A stretch of 64,000 bases of DNA from Paraburkholderia caledonica NBRC 102488 (lineage in GTDB: Bacteria > Pseudomonadota > Gammaproteobacteria > Burkholderiales > Burkholderiaceae). The DNA lies in assembly GCF_000685095.1 (NCBI RefSeq), contig NZ_BAYE01000002.1, forward strand, positions 607,824 to 671,823. The letters run 5' to 3'. The notes under the pieces were generated by a model, which was given only the letters and a program-made list of their open reading frames with translations, was not told the DNA's origin and did not search any database. Below, in pieces: positions 52,988-61,819 of this stretch (position 1 is the first letter of the stretch; every line of letters begins with the position of its first letter). The translations under genes and the position numbers were made by a program.

Positions 52988-53053
52988 TTTTGTGTCCCGT
53001 CGGTTGAGTGCTGTTTGCTGTCTCAAATTCTCCGATATCCGATAAGCATGCAC

Positions 53054-53073
53054 ACCTATCCAGGTAGATAGGT
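53054..53073. promoter_or_regulatory. lux box upstream of the AHL synthase gene
   Basis: ACCTATCCAGGTAGATAGGT is a perfect 20-bp inverted repeat (seven-base arms, six-base spacer) and fits NNCT-N12-AGNN. CATAAG (53093-53098) lies at a suitable distance for a -10 element. It sits between the divergent rsaL and luxI genes, so the LuxR protein could act on both. Confidence 0.88.
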
Positions 53074-53141
53074 AGCGGAACGATTCAGAATGCATAAGTT
53101 TTCCTGCGTATTGGTTTCCCCAACACGTTCAGGAGAACGTC

Positions 53142-53735
53142 ATGCAAACAGCGATCCGGATTGGAATGCGTCAAGAGTTCGACAACGAAGACATCAACGA
53201 GATGTATCGCCTGAGGGCGCGGGTGTTTCACGGACGGCTCGGATGGGATATTCCGACCATAGCGGGCATGGAAATCGACGGCTACGATGCGCTGGGACCG
53301 CATTACATGCTGATCCAGGCCGACGACCGGCGCGTGCGTGGCTGTTGGCGCCTGATGCCGACCGAGGGACCGAACATGCTCAAGGACACCTTTCCTCAGT
53401 TGCTGCATGGCGCTGCGGCACCGGTCGGGCGGCATATCTGGGAATTGAGCCGCTTCGCGATCGACACGAGCGGCGAGGAGAAGTCGTTCGGCTTCGCCGA
53501 CGTGACCATGCAGGCGATTCATGAGCTCGTGATTTTCGCCGACCGCATGGGCATCACGCGGTATGTGACGGTGACCACCACCCCGATCGAGCGGCTGCTG
53601 CGCAAGACCGGGATCGAGATTAGCCGCCTCGGCTCGCCGCTGCAGATCGGTGTGGAACGCGCGGTGGCGCTGGATATCGCCGTGAGTCCGAAGACCCGCA
53701 CGGCGTTGTTTGGGCCGATCGCCGCAGCCGCTTAG
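53142..53735 (+). CDS. braI: Acyl-homoserine-lactone synthase (BraI-like LuxI family)
   Basis: A 197-residue LuxI-family synthase that makes an acyl-homoserine lactone from S-adenosylmethionine and acyl-ACP. The invariant residues are in place: Arg, Phe and Trp in YRLRARVFHGRLGWDIP, the acidic pair in GMEIDGYDAL, Arg in RGCWRLMPT, Phe in KDTFPQLL, and Glu and Arg in IWELSRFAID. The ATG at 53142 follows AGGAG. A perfect lux box lies 69 bp upstream, giving the usual positive loop if the partner LuxR is functional. Confidence 0.93.
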   Translation: MQTAIRIGMRQEFDNEDINEMYRLRARVFHGRLGWDIPTIAGMEIDGYDALGPHYMLIQADDRRVRGCWRLMPTEGPNMLKDTFPQLLHGAAAPVGRHIWELSRFAIDTSGEEKSFGFADVTMQAIHELVIFADRMGITRYVTVTTTPIERLLRKTGIEISRLGSPLQIGVERAVALDIAVSPKTRTALFGPIAAAA

Positions 53736-53831
53736 CTAAGCCTCGCTGCTCCGCTGCTCGCCGCCGGCCGCGCTTCGCCGGGTTGGCAACGGCCGGTTAG
53801 ACGGCGCGCAGCGAGCCATGCGAAGCTTGCC

Positions 53832-54521
53832 TCACGAACCAAACATCCGTTCGAGCGCGTTTTCCAGGTGCGCTCGCATCGCCTGCCCCGCCGCCTGCGG
53901 GTCCTTGCGGCGGATCGCTTCGAGCACCGCCCGGTGTTCCGCCTGCACGAGACGCTGCCGCTCCACCGTTTTTACGAGCGACAGGTTGCGTGACAAATTC
54001 ATGCTGAAAACTATCTGTTCCTCGATAAACGACATGACCGTGATGAAGAACGGGTTCTTCGACGCGCGCGCCACGGCGAGATGAAACATGAAGTCGTCCG
54101 ACGCGCCAATGCCGCGCGTCTCGATGATCCGTTCGAGCTGATTCCATGCGTGCTCGATCGCTGCAATGTCGTCGGCGTCGGCTTTGAGCGCCGCGTGCTC
54201 GGCCGCGCCGGCCTCCGTGACAATGCGAAACTCGTAGCAGCGGCGGATGTCGGACAGCGTTTCGAGCGGCGCGAAACGCCGCACGTCCGGGTCGGGTCGC
54301 CGCGCGACTGTCGTTCCCGAGCCATGACGCGTCACGATGATGCCGTCAGCCCGCAGCCGCGCCAAGGCCTCCCGCACCGTGGGTCGCGAGGTCGAGAAGC
54401 GTTCGGCGAGCGCATGTTCGGTAGGCAGCCGCTGGCCTTCCTTGTATTCGCCTTCGAGAATGCGATTCAGGATGTCGCCGTAGATCTTGTCGGGCAAGCC
54501 CGTCGTTTTTCGCTCATTCAT
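53832..54521 (-). CDS. FadR-type GntR-family regulator
   Basis: A 229-residue regulator with an N-terminal winged helix (LPTEHALAERFSTSRPTVRE followed by ALARLRADGIIVTRHGSGT) and an all-helical FCD/FadR effector domain. Conserved metal-binding-type residues are visible (FHLAVARASKNPFF, EHRAVLEAIRRKD). The ATG at 54521 is the family start. A TTGTAAGGCAA site lies 37 bp upstream, similar to sites near the aldolase and ABC genes, so it probably represses itself and that sugar-acid-like set. The quorum-sensing cassette lies between it and its likely targets. Confidence 0.9.
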   Translation of the reverse strand: MNERKTTGLPDKIYGDILNRILEGEYKEGQRLPTEHALAERFSTSRPTVREALARLRADGIIVTRHGSGTTVARRPDPDVRRFAPLETLSDIRRCYEFRIVTEAGAAEHAALKADADDIAAIEHAWNQLERIIETRGIGASDDFMFHLAVARASKNPFFITVMSFIEEQIVFSMNLSRNLSLVKTVERQRLVQAEHRAVLEAIRRKDPQAAGQAMRAHLENALERMFGS

Positions 54522-54557
54522 CGGCCGGGCGCAGCAGCTTGTCAGAGTAGATCCCGA

Positions 54558-54568
54558 TTGTAAGGCAA
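54558..54568. promoter_or_regulatory. Candidate autoregulatory GntR site
   Basis: TTGTAAGGCAA matches the TTGTCAAACAA palindrome core at eight of eleven positions, and the TTGTCAGGCAA site at 49483 at ten of eleven. It lies 37 bp upstream of the GntR gene start. Confidence 0.35.
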
Positions 54569-54681
54569 ACCGCCGCGGCAATCGCCGCGCTTCGGGCTCG
54601 CTGCATCGGGCAAGAAAGCGCCAAGCGTCTTGGGAAAACGGCGGCCGTCTAGCAAGAGCAACGTCAAAATTTGTGAACCGG

Positions 54682-54695
54682 TTGATTTACATCCT
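54682..54695 (+). promoter_or_regulatory. FNR/ANR-like box before the universal stress gene
   Basis: TTGATTTACATCCT matches TTGAT-N4-ATCAA at eight of ten defined positions. TATTAA (54721-54726) lies downstream, so the site centre falls near -43, close to the -41.5 usual for FNR-type activators. An FNR-type regulator is encoded 6 kb away. Confidence 0.4.
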
Positions 54696-54752
54696 GGCTG
54701 AAGCGGCGTTTCTGAACGATTATTAAAGCTCGCAACGTGACCTGGAGCGGAA

Positions 54753-55232
54753 ATGTACACACGCATTCTTGTGGCGGTAGACGGCAGCCAGACTTCTCGC
54801 CGTGCTTTCGAGGCAGCGCTCGCGCTCGCCCGAACCAACGGCGCTGTTTTGCAGCCCTTGTACGTCGTCGAAAATACGCCAATGTATTTCGAAGCGCCGG
54901 GCTATGACCCTTCAGTGCTCCGCAATAGTCTCATCGAACAAGGGAAGGAACTCGGCGTGGAGCTCGCACGCGAAATGGACGCGCAAGGTGTGAAGGGAGA
55001 GATCGTCGTGACCGAAGCGTCGTCGCTCGACGACGTTTCCACGGCCGTGCTGAAAGCCGCCGCCGACTTTAATGCGGACTTGCTCGTCATGGGCACGCAT
55101 GGCCGGCGCGGATTTCAGCGCCTGATTCTTGGCAGCGTCGCGGAGCGTTGTGTGCGCCAGGCTCGCTTGCCGGTGCTGCTGATCCCGTCCGCGGCCAGTA
55201 AGTCGTCCAGCGACGCGCAAACACCAGACTGA
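54753..55232 (+). CDS. Universal stress protein UspA family
   Basis: A 159-residue single-domain Usp protein of the ATP-binding type: the glycine-rich loop GTHGRRGFQRLILGSVAERCVRQ (G-2x-G-9x-G-S/T type) near residues 113-135 and the start TRILVAVDGSQTSRRAFEAAL. Such proteins are commonly induced by oxygen limitation, and an FNR-like site lies upstream. The ATG at 54753 follows TGGAG. Confidence 0.92.
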   Translation: MYTRILVAVDGSQTSRRAFEAALALARTNGAVLQPLYVVENTPMYFEAPGYDPSVLRNSLIEQGKELGVELAREMDAQGVKGEIVVTEASSLDDVSTAVLKAAADFNADLLVMGTHGRRGFQRLILGSVAERCVRQARLPVLLIPSAASKSSSDAQTPD

Positions 55233-55305
55233 CGCCGCGAGCGTCACGCCAGCAAGTAAGTGAGCCAAGTAAGTGAGGTACGCCGCGCCGCGTGCACGAT
55301 CGATG

Positions 55306-55695
55306 CTACGTCGGTCCGCCTCGCTGCAATGCGCGATGGGTGACGTGGTCGTCGAGAAGGCGCCGCATCGTGGCCAGCAACGCAGGCCCGTCCACCGGCT
55401 TGCGCAGAAACCCGTCGAAGCTGACGAAAGCGGGAGGACTCGGCTCTCCTGAAACGAGTATGAAAGCGACGTCGGCCAGCCCGGGCAGTGTGCGCAAGCG
55501 GTGACACAGTTCGCTGCCCGACATGGTCGGCATGCGCCAGTCGGCAACCACGACATCGACGGGCGAAGCCATGAACTGAGCTAGCGCCGACTTACCGTCC
55601 AGCGCAGTTTTTACTTCGTAGCCCTCGGCGGAGCAAATCGCGCTCCATGCGTCCAACGCCTCGGCGTCGTCATCTACCAGCAGTACGGTTGCCAT
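55306..55695 (-). CDS. Single-domain response regulator (CheY-like)
   Basis: A 129-residue receiver domain without an output domain. The acidic pocket is VDDD at residues 7-10, the phosphoacceptor Asp52 lies in VVADWRMPTM, and the conserved Lys is in FLRKPVDG. The motif SGE replaces the usual Thr/Ser region (FILVSGEPSPP). It presumably signals through partners; no kinase gene is adjacent. The ATG at 55695 is clear. Confidence 0.9.
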   Translation of the reverse strand: MATVLLVDDDAEALDAWSAICSAEGYEVKTALDGKSALAQFMASPVDVVVADWRMPTMSGSELCHRLRTLPGLADVAFILVSGEPSPPAFVSFDGFLRKPVDGPALLATMRRLLDDHVTHRALQRGGPT

Positions 55696-55924
55696 GTGCA
55701 ATTGTCCTATCGCTTCGACAACCTGCGTCGCAACACGCATGCCAACGCGCGCTCCTCAGTTCGCGCCAATCGGCCTACGCGCCGCAAACATGGATGCGAA
55801 GCGGGAAATGGCGAAGCGGTCGCGTCGCAGCATGCTGATTGCCGCGCGCGAGCACTTCGCCTCTTGCTGTTAACAATAGCAACTCAATTGCAACCAGGTG
55901 GGCGAACTGCTTGACGGCGCAACT

Positions 55925-58519
55925 TCAGGCGCCTGCCAATGCGGCTGCCAACAGGCGCTGCTGTTCTACGCGATGCGCGCGTATCGACGAATCCGCGCCC
56001 GACGGACTCTCGCGCCGGCACACGTCGAATACGCGGCAGCTCGACGGAACCGCTCCTTCTATGTCATCGCGCACGAAATGCCATGCGCCATGCTTCTTTT
56101 CCTCTTCCTGGGCCCACACCACCTCCGCAAGGTTCGGGTAAGCGGCGAGCGCGAGCGCAAGCTCGCTCGTCGGAAACGGGTACAACTGTTCCATCCGGAC
56201 GAGCGCGGTCTGCGTGTCGCGAGAAGCATCGCGCGCCGCCTGCAAGTCGTAGAAGAACTTGCCGCTGCACAGTACGACGCGCGTCACGTCTTCAGGCAAC
56301 GCAGCACCACTGTCTTGCAGCACCGGAGCAAACGCACCGTCGATCAACTCGCCGAGCGGAGCATGCGAACCCGCATTGGCATGAAGCTGCCCCTTCGGCG
56401 ACATCACGACAAGCGGCTTCGGCTCGACGCTCAGCGCTTGCTCGCGCAACATATGGAACCACTGCGATGACGTCGACGGCATCACGACCTTCATGTTTCC
56501 GCCCGCGCACAGTTGCAGGAAGCGGCTGAGATACGCACTGGAATGCTCGGGACCGACGCCTTCGTGACCATGCGGCAGCAGCATCGCCAGGCCGGACGGT
56601 TGGCCCCACTTGTACTCTCCTGCCGCAATGTATTGATCGATTATCACTTGCGCGCCGTTCACGAAGTCGCCGAACTGCGCCTCCCAAATAGCAAGGTGCG
56701 ACGTGGACTGAACGCTGTAGCCGTATTCGAAACCCAGCACGGCCTCCTCGGTCAGCGGTGAATTGATGATGTCGAACTCGCCCTGATGCACACCCAGATT
56801 TTGCAGCGGCACATGAGGCTCAGTTGCGCCGGAAGTTGCGCCTTGCGAGTGCCACACTGCATGCCGATGCATGAAGGTGCCGCGGCCCACGTCCATGCCG
56901 GAAATGCGCACACTGTGCCCGTCGTCGAGCAGACTTGCATACGCGAGGTTTTCCGCGAAACACCAGTCGACCGTCGCGGCTTCAGCTTCTACGCTCTGCT
57001 GCCACTTCGCCGTGATGTCGCGCACGAAGTCATGTAGACGCAACCCGGCCGGTGCGCGAGTCAACGCAGCAGTCAGCGACTGCACGCGCGCGAGCGACAA
57101 CGGCCGCGTGCGCTTCGTAGGTCTGGCAGCACGCGTCCGGTCGGCGCGTTGCTGCGACAACGTTTGCGTGGGCGGAGTCAGAAGGTCCTTCAATACATCG
57201 GCGCGCAACATCTCGAGTGGTGTCTCCTCACCGATGGCCGCGTGATAAAGCTCGGTGACGGTCTGATGCGCCGAGATTGCCGCCTGCTGCGACGGTTGCG
57301 TCAGAGCAGGAATATCGTGTTCCGAATGACCGAGGCGCCGATATCCGATCAGATCGATGACGACGTCGGCTTCATACTCCATCCGGTACTGCAATGCGAG
57401 CTTCGCGGCCCGCAGGACCTCGTCGGGACGGTCTGCGTTCACGCGGATCACGGGAGCGTCGATCATTCGCGCGACGTCCGTGCAATAGGAATGGCCTTCG
57501 GTGTCCATCCGGTTCGGCGTCGTGAAGCCGATCTGATTGTTCACGATGACGTGGACCGTGCCGCCCAACGCGTAACCGTCCTTACGCGTCATGTTCAACG
57601 TTTCCATCACGATGCCCTGGCCCGCGAATGCCGCGTCGCCATGCACGACCACCGGCAGACATCCAAAGCCACGATGTTCGTCCTGGTATGCACGCGCCAT
57701 CCCGCTCACAACCGGATACACGCTTTGCAGATGTGACGGATTGTGCGCAAGGAAAATCGCCGCGTCGCCATGGGGCGTTTGTCTGACGGTGCTGCCGCCG
57801 AGGTGATAAGGCAGATCGCGCTGCATGGCCGCGACATCGGAATTCGGATCGAGGCAATCGACGAGCTTCGCCGGATCGAAGCCCATCACGTTGACGAGCA
57901 CATTGAGGCGCCCTCGATGCGGCATACCCGCGAATACCTGCTGAACGCCTTGAGCGGCAGCCTGATCGACAATCGCTTCGAGAAGCGGCACGAGGCTTTC
58001 GCAGCCTTCGAGTGAGAAGCGCTTCGCATGCTCGAAAACCGCCGCCACATGACGCTCCCACATTTCGGCGGCAATCAGGCGGCGCAACAGAGCGCGACGC
58101 TGCTCGCGGGCGGGCAAAGGCGCAAGCTGTTCTGACTTGAGCATTGCGGATAGACGCGCACGACGCTGCGGATCGCGAATGCCGGTCAGGTCGAGGCCGA
58201 TCGCGCCGCAATAGACGCGCCTCAGTTGGCGCTCCAGTTCATGCACCGCCGCCGACGGCGGCAGCAGCGGATTTTCGGCGCCGATAGGCTGCGCCGGGTC
58301 CAGCCCATGAAATACTGGGTCGAGCTCGGGCACGTCGGGCAAGGGCGTGAGGCGCAGCGGGTCGAGCGACGCCTGGCGATGGCCGTGTTGACGGAACGCG
58401 TCGATGAAGCGCCGGACCTGCAACGTCCGCGCTACCGGCGACAGGTCGCCTGCCGGTTCGATAACCGCGCTGGCCGGAGAGCGTGAAAGAACAATCGATT
58501 CGGAAGAGACGTGTGACAT
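55925..58519 (-). CDS. 2-oxoglutarate dehydrogenase E1-like thiamine-diphosphate enzyme (orphan)
   Basis: An 864-residue paralogue of SucA. Most catalytic blocks are present: MPHRGRLN, NPSHLQ (Gln where SucA has Glu), HGDAAFAGQG, VNNQIGFTT, GRGTFMHRHAV, TEEAVLGFEYGYS and LLPHGHEGVGPEHSS. The N-terminus begins about 60 residues shorter than E. coli SucA and lacks the segment with the WxxxLYEDFL-type pattern that docks E1 on the E2 core. No sucB or lpd gene is near. It may decarboxylate 2-oxoglutarate or another 2-oxo acid on its own. The ATG at 58519 is preferred to longer extensions. Confidence 0.88.
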   Translation of the reverse strand: MSHVSSESIVLSRSPASAVIEPAGDLSPVARTLQVRRFIDAFRQHGHRQASLDPLRLTPLPDVPELDPVFHGLDPAQPIGAENPLLPPSAAVHELERQLRRVYCGAIGLDLTGIRDPQRRARLSAMLKSEQLAPLPAREQRRALLRRLIAAEMWERHVAAVFEHAKRFSLEGCESLVPLLEAIVDQAAAQGVQQVFAGMPHRGRLNVLVNVMGFDPAKLVDCLDPNSDVAAMQRDLPYHLGGSTVRQTPHGDAAIFLAHNPSHLQSVYPVVSGMARAYQDEHRGFGCLPVVVHGDAAFAGQGIVMETLNMTRKDGYALGGTVHVIVNNQIGFTTPNRMDTEGHSYCTDVARMIDAPVIRVNADRPDEVLRAAKLALQYRMEYEADVVIDLIGYRRLGHSEHDIPALTQPSQQAAISAHQTVTELYHAAIGEETPLEMLRADVLKDLLTPPTQTLSQQRADRTRAARPTKRTRPLSLARVQSLTAALTRAPAGLRLHDFVRDITAKWQQSVEAEAATVDWCFAENLAYASLLDDGHSVRISGMDVGRGTFMHRHAVWHSQGATSGATEPHVPLQNLGVHQGEFDIINSPLTEEAVLGFEYGYSVQSTSHLAIWEAQFGDFVNGAQVIIDQYIAAGEYKWGQPSGLAMLLPHGHEGVGPEHSSAYLSRFLQLCAGGNMKVVMPSTSSQWFHMLREQALSVEPKPLVVMSPKGQLHANAGSHAPLGELIDGAFAPVLQDSGAALPEDVTRVVLCSGKFFYDLQAARDASRDTQTALVRMEQLYPFPTSELALALAAYPNLAEVVWAQEEEKKHGAWHFVRDDIEGAVPSSCRVFDVCRRESPSGADSSIRAHRVEQQRLLAAALAGA

Positions 58520-58697
58520 GTTTTGATAGCGTGCGGAAGAAACCGTTAGTCGGATCTCGCTGTCCGCATTGGGATGCTCAGGGCGCAAGCCCTCGACGGC
58601 AACATGACAGTTGGCCGCGATCTTCGGCAGACAGCGAAACGGAAAGGAACGCGATGCGGATGCGGGCTTGCAGAGCGCTCGGTCTTCTATTTGTTAT

Positions 58698-58722
58698 CGA
58701 GCCGGTCCGCGCGACCGGCTCG
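58698..58722 (-). terminator. Hairpin after the chemotaxis receptor gene
   Basis: CGAGCCGGTC (58698-58707) and GACCGGCTCG (58713-58722) form a perfect ten-pair stem with a CGCGC loop. It lies 29 bp past the receptor stop on the reverse strand. The following bases are AT-rich (ATAACAAAT) but without a T run, so termination strength is uncertain. Confidence 0.55.
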
Positions 58723-58750
58723 TGTCTCCGTCCGTTGTCTGCCTCGACTT

Positions 58751-60409
58751 CTACTGCGGTGACATGCGCGCGTTGAGCCACGCGCCTGGCGCGCCTGCCT
58801 CGCTCACGCCGTTCGTGCGATGCGCGTGCGGTTCGTTCGCGGCGCGCCGTTGCTTCGCCGTGTCGCCGTTGAGCTTGAACGTGCTGACCGTATCGGTGAG
58901 CTGTTGCGCCTGGTCCTGCAAGGCTTGCGCGGCAGCGGCGCTTTGCTCGACGAGCGCGGCGTTTTCCTGCGTCACCTTGTCCATCTGCGTGACCGCATGG
59001 TTGATCTGCTCGATGCCTTCGCTTTGTTCCTTGCTGGAGGAACTGATCTCCGCCACGATCTCGGTCACGTGGCGAATGCTCTTGACGACTTCGCTGATAA
59101 TCTGTCCCGCGTCCTCCACCATCTTGCCGCCGGTACCCACCTGATTCACCGAATCGGCGATCAGCTCCTTGATTTCCTTCGCCGCGACGGCGCTGCGTTG
59201 CGCAAGCCCGCGCACTTCGCTCGCGACCACCGCGAAACCGCGGCCGTGCTCGCCTGCACGCGCCGCTTCGACGGCAGCGTTGAGCGCAAGAATGTTCGTC
59301 TGGAATGCAATGCCGTCGATCACGCCGATGATCTCGACGATCCTGCGCGACGATTCGTTGATCGCGCTCATCGTGCTCACGACCTGATTCACCGCGTTGC
59401 CGCCCTTCACCGCAACGTCCGAAGCGCTCGACGCAAGCTGGTTCGCTTCACGGGCGTTGTCGGCGTTCTGCTTGACCGTCGACGTAAGTTGCTCCATGGC
59501 AGCCGCGGTTTCTTCGAGCGAACTCGCCTGATGCTCGGTGCGGCTCGACAGGTCCATGTTGCCGCTCGCCACTTCGCGCGTCGCCTGGCTGATCGTGTCC
59601 GTGCCCTGGCGCACTTGCGCGACGATGCCGTGCAGATTGCCGGTCATGCGTTCGAGCGCGGTCAATAGGCGCCCCACTTCGTCGGTCGTATCGACATGCA
59701 GGTGATGCGTGAGATCGCCCGCCGCGACTGCTTCCGCGAGACTGACCGCGCGGTTGATCGGCCGCGTGATGGTGCGCGTGATGAAGATGCCCGTTGCGAT
59801 TGCGATCAGCGTCGCGACCAGTGCGAGCAGGATCATCTGGATTTTCGCGCGATGCGCTTCGGCAACCGCATCGGCCACGTCGCGCGCCATCCGCTCCGCC
59901 TGCACGTCGACCATTTTGTCGACAAGCAGGTAGTACGCGTCCTGAAGCCGCGCCATGTCGCCCTGATAGACATCGCGCGCTTCCTGCTGCTGGTTCTTGC
60001 TCACCAGATCGAAGAAAGCTTTCACGCTAACCCCGTAGGCCGAGCGTGCGTCGAACTGCTGCTTGAACAGCGCCTTCGTGTCATCGCTCGTCAGATACTT
60101 TTCGAGCTGCCCGTAGGCTTGCGCATTGGCTTTGCGGATGGCCGCATAGTCGTCCATATACTGCTTGGCCTTGTCCGGCGAGGTAGTCAGCAGCAGATTG
60201 CTGAGAATGCCGTTCGCCTTGTAGCCGTTGCTCTTGATCTGATTGCTGAGCGCAATCAGCGTGTAGCGATGACTGACGATCTCGTCCATCTTCGTGTTCG
60301 TGGACTCGAGATGCTCGATACCCACGATAGCCGTGCCGACCAGCAGCGCGACCATCAGCGCGAAGGCGGAGCCGAGCCTAACCCCGATTTTCAAATTCGA
60401 AATCTTCAT
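58751..60409 (-). CDS. Methyl-accepting chemotaxis protein
   Basis: A 552-residue receptor of Tar type. A membrane helix at about 12-32, a periplasmic four-helix-bundle domain with no obvious ligand family name, a second helix at about 195-215, a HAMP domain ([21 protein letters not shown]) and a cytoplasmic signalling domain with the tip [31 protein letters not shown]. Methylation helices flank it ([21 protein letters not shown]). The C-terminal tail is extended but no NWETF-type CheR/CheB tether is seen. The ATG at 60409 follows AAGGAA. Confidence 0.95.
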   Translation of the reverse strand: MKISNLKIGVRLGSAFALMVALLVGTAIVGIEHLESTNTKMDEIVSHRYTLIALSNQIKSNGYKANGILSNLLLTTSPDKAKQYMDDYAAIRKANAQAYGQLEKYLTSDDTKALFKQQFDARSAYGVSVKAFFDLVSKNQQQEARDVYQGDMARLQDAYYLLVDKMVDVQAERMARDVADAVAEAHRAKIQMILLALVATLIAIATGIFITRTITRPINRAVSLAEAVAAGDLTHHLHVDTTDEVGRLLTALERMTGNLHGIVAQVRQGTDTISQATREVASGNMDLSSRTEHQASSLEETAAAMEQLTSTVKQNADNAREANQLASSASDVAVKGGNAVNQVVSTMSAINESSRRIVEIIGVIDGIAFQTNILALNAAVEAARAGEHGRGFAVVASEVRGLAQRSAVAAKEIKELIADSVNQVGTGGKMVEDAGQIISEVVKSIRHVTEIVAEISSSSKEQSEGIEQINHAVTQMDKVTQENAALVEQSAAAAQALQDQAQQLTDTVSTFKLNGDTAKQRRAANEPHAHRTNGVSEAGAPGAWLNARMSPQ

Positions 60410-60864
60410 GTGTCTAATTCCTTGCCCTACCGCACGATAAAAGTTGTCGCGAAGCAGCCGATGCTTCAGCCTGAAAGGTGCGCCCTGTCTCAAGGCGGTT
60501 CACTTCGATGACGTTTGAACCACCGGCGCGCGCCGACGCGGGCGCGTTTGAATCCGCCCCTTCTCGTTGCCGCCGCTTTCTTCAGACAATATGACGACAC
60601 AATCCGCGAAACCTTGAGAGTGGGGGCCGCGATAAAGTGAAAATTTCGCTGAACGTTCGCGTCGGCGCGGGAAAGGGCGTGGCTGGGGCGAAAAGATGCG
60701 TAAGCGTAAGTGCGGTCTGCGGAACGCGGGAGGACGGTTCCTATGCGACGGGCGGCTCTGACATCGCTCAAACGGCATAAGCGGGAACGCGCGTCATTTT
60801 GCCGCGAAACAGGGGACAGAGCCGGTGGGACAATTGGTGCATTACCCCTGACATTGGCTCAGAC
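60410..60864. other. Intergenic region between chemotaxis receptor and FNR genes
   Basis: This 455-bp divergent region holds no clear gene. It contains a sigma-28-like sequence at 60438-60464 in rightward orientation, away from the receptor gene. Promoters for the receptor gene and for fnr should both lie here; no convincing FNR site was seen. Confidence 0.55.
60438..60464 (+). promoter_or_regulatory. Sigma-28-like promoter sequence
   Basis: TAAAAGTT (60438-60445), eleven bases, then GCCGATGC (60457-60464) fits TAAAGTTT-N11-GCCGATAA at about twelve of sixteen positions with exact spacing. It points toward fnr, not toward the chemotaxis receptor gene, so it may be coincidental. Confidence 0.25.
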
Positions 60865-61683
60865 ATGCTTACTTCTACCGCTGCACATTCCGCCCTCGCC
60901 GCCGACTCCGCTGCTTCCCCAAGCCCGGCTGTCGGTTCGCCGCCGTCGCAGCGCAGCCGCCGCGCTACGCCGCGGGCCGCTGGACGCACCGGCACTCGCA
61001 GCGCCGCGCGCTGCTCCAGCTGTGCGATGCGCCAGCTGTGCATGCCACAAGGGTTGGCACCCGACGAGTTGTCCAAGCTCGAAACGCTGATCTGCTCCGC
61101 GCGGTCGGTGCATCGCGGGGACGCGCTGTACCGCAGCGGCGACAGTTTCGACAATATTTATGCGGTGCGTTCCGGCTCGATGAAAACCGTCATGGCGCAT
61201 CGGGACGGACGCGAGCAGGTTACCGGGTTACGACTTGCCGGTGAGGCGCTCGGCCTCGACGGCATCAGCGACGACCGGCACGCATGCAGCGCGCTGGCGC
61301 TTGAAGACAGCACGGTGTGCATCGTTCCCTACACGGCGCTCAAGTCACTGTGCCGCGAAATCGGCTCGATGCAGGAACGGCTGCACAAACTGTTGGGCGA
61401 GCAGATCGTGCGCGAAGCGGCCCAGATGATGGTGCTCGGCTCGCTTTCGGCGGACGAACGAGTCGCGGCATTCCTGCTCGACGTGTCGGAGCGCAACGCT
61501 CAACGCGGTTATTCGTGGGCCGAGTTCAACCTGCGAATGACCCGCGAGGATATGGGCAGCTACCTCGGCATGACGCTGGAAACAGTGAGCCGCACCCTGT
61601 CAAGATTTCAAAAGCGCGGCCTGATCGACACGCAAGGCAAGCACATTCGCATCGTCGACCTGGACGGATTGCGCCAGGTTTAG
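60865..61683 (+). CDS. fnr: FNR-type oxygen-responsive regulator (Crp/Fnr family)
   Basis: A 272-residue Crp/Fnr regulator with the full set of cluster cysteines: Cys50, Cys53, Cys59 (CSSCAMRQLC, C-x2-C-x5-C as in E. coli FNR) and Cys141. The C-terminal helix-turn-helix LRMTREDMGSYLGMTLETVSRTL carries the E..SR recognition residues for TTGAT sites. It should bind a [4Fe-4S] cluster and activate genes when oxygen is low. The N-terminal 45 residues are low in complexity, and starts at 60799 or further in are possible. An FNR-like box near uspA is a candidate target. Confidence 0.93.
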   Translation: MLTSTAAHSALAADSAASPSPAVGSPPSQRSRRATPRAAGRTGTRSAARCSSCAMRQLCMPQGLAPDELSKLETLICSARSVHRGDALYRSGDSFDNIYAVRSGSMKTVMAHRDGREQVTGLRLAGEALGLDGISDDRHACSALALEDSTVCIVPYTALKSLCREIGSMQERLHKLLGEQIVREAAQMMVLGSLSADERVAAFLLDVSERNAQRGYSWAEFNLRMTREDMGSYLGMTLETVSRTLSRFQKRGLIDTQGKHIRIVDLDGLRQV

Positions 61684-61819
61684 GCTCGACACAAGGGCGC
61701 GGACCGCGCGGACCCGTCGTTTGCCACGATTTTCCGGCGGAGCTTGCGCCTTGGCATGGCATCTGCAAGCGGGTACAGTCTTTGTTTAGTCCGTCCCCCC
61801 CGCAAGGAGACCCGGCGAA

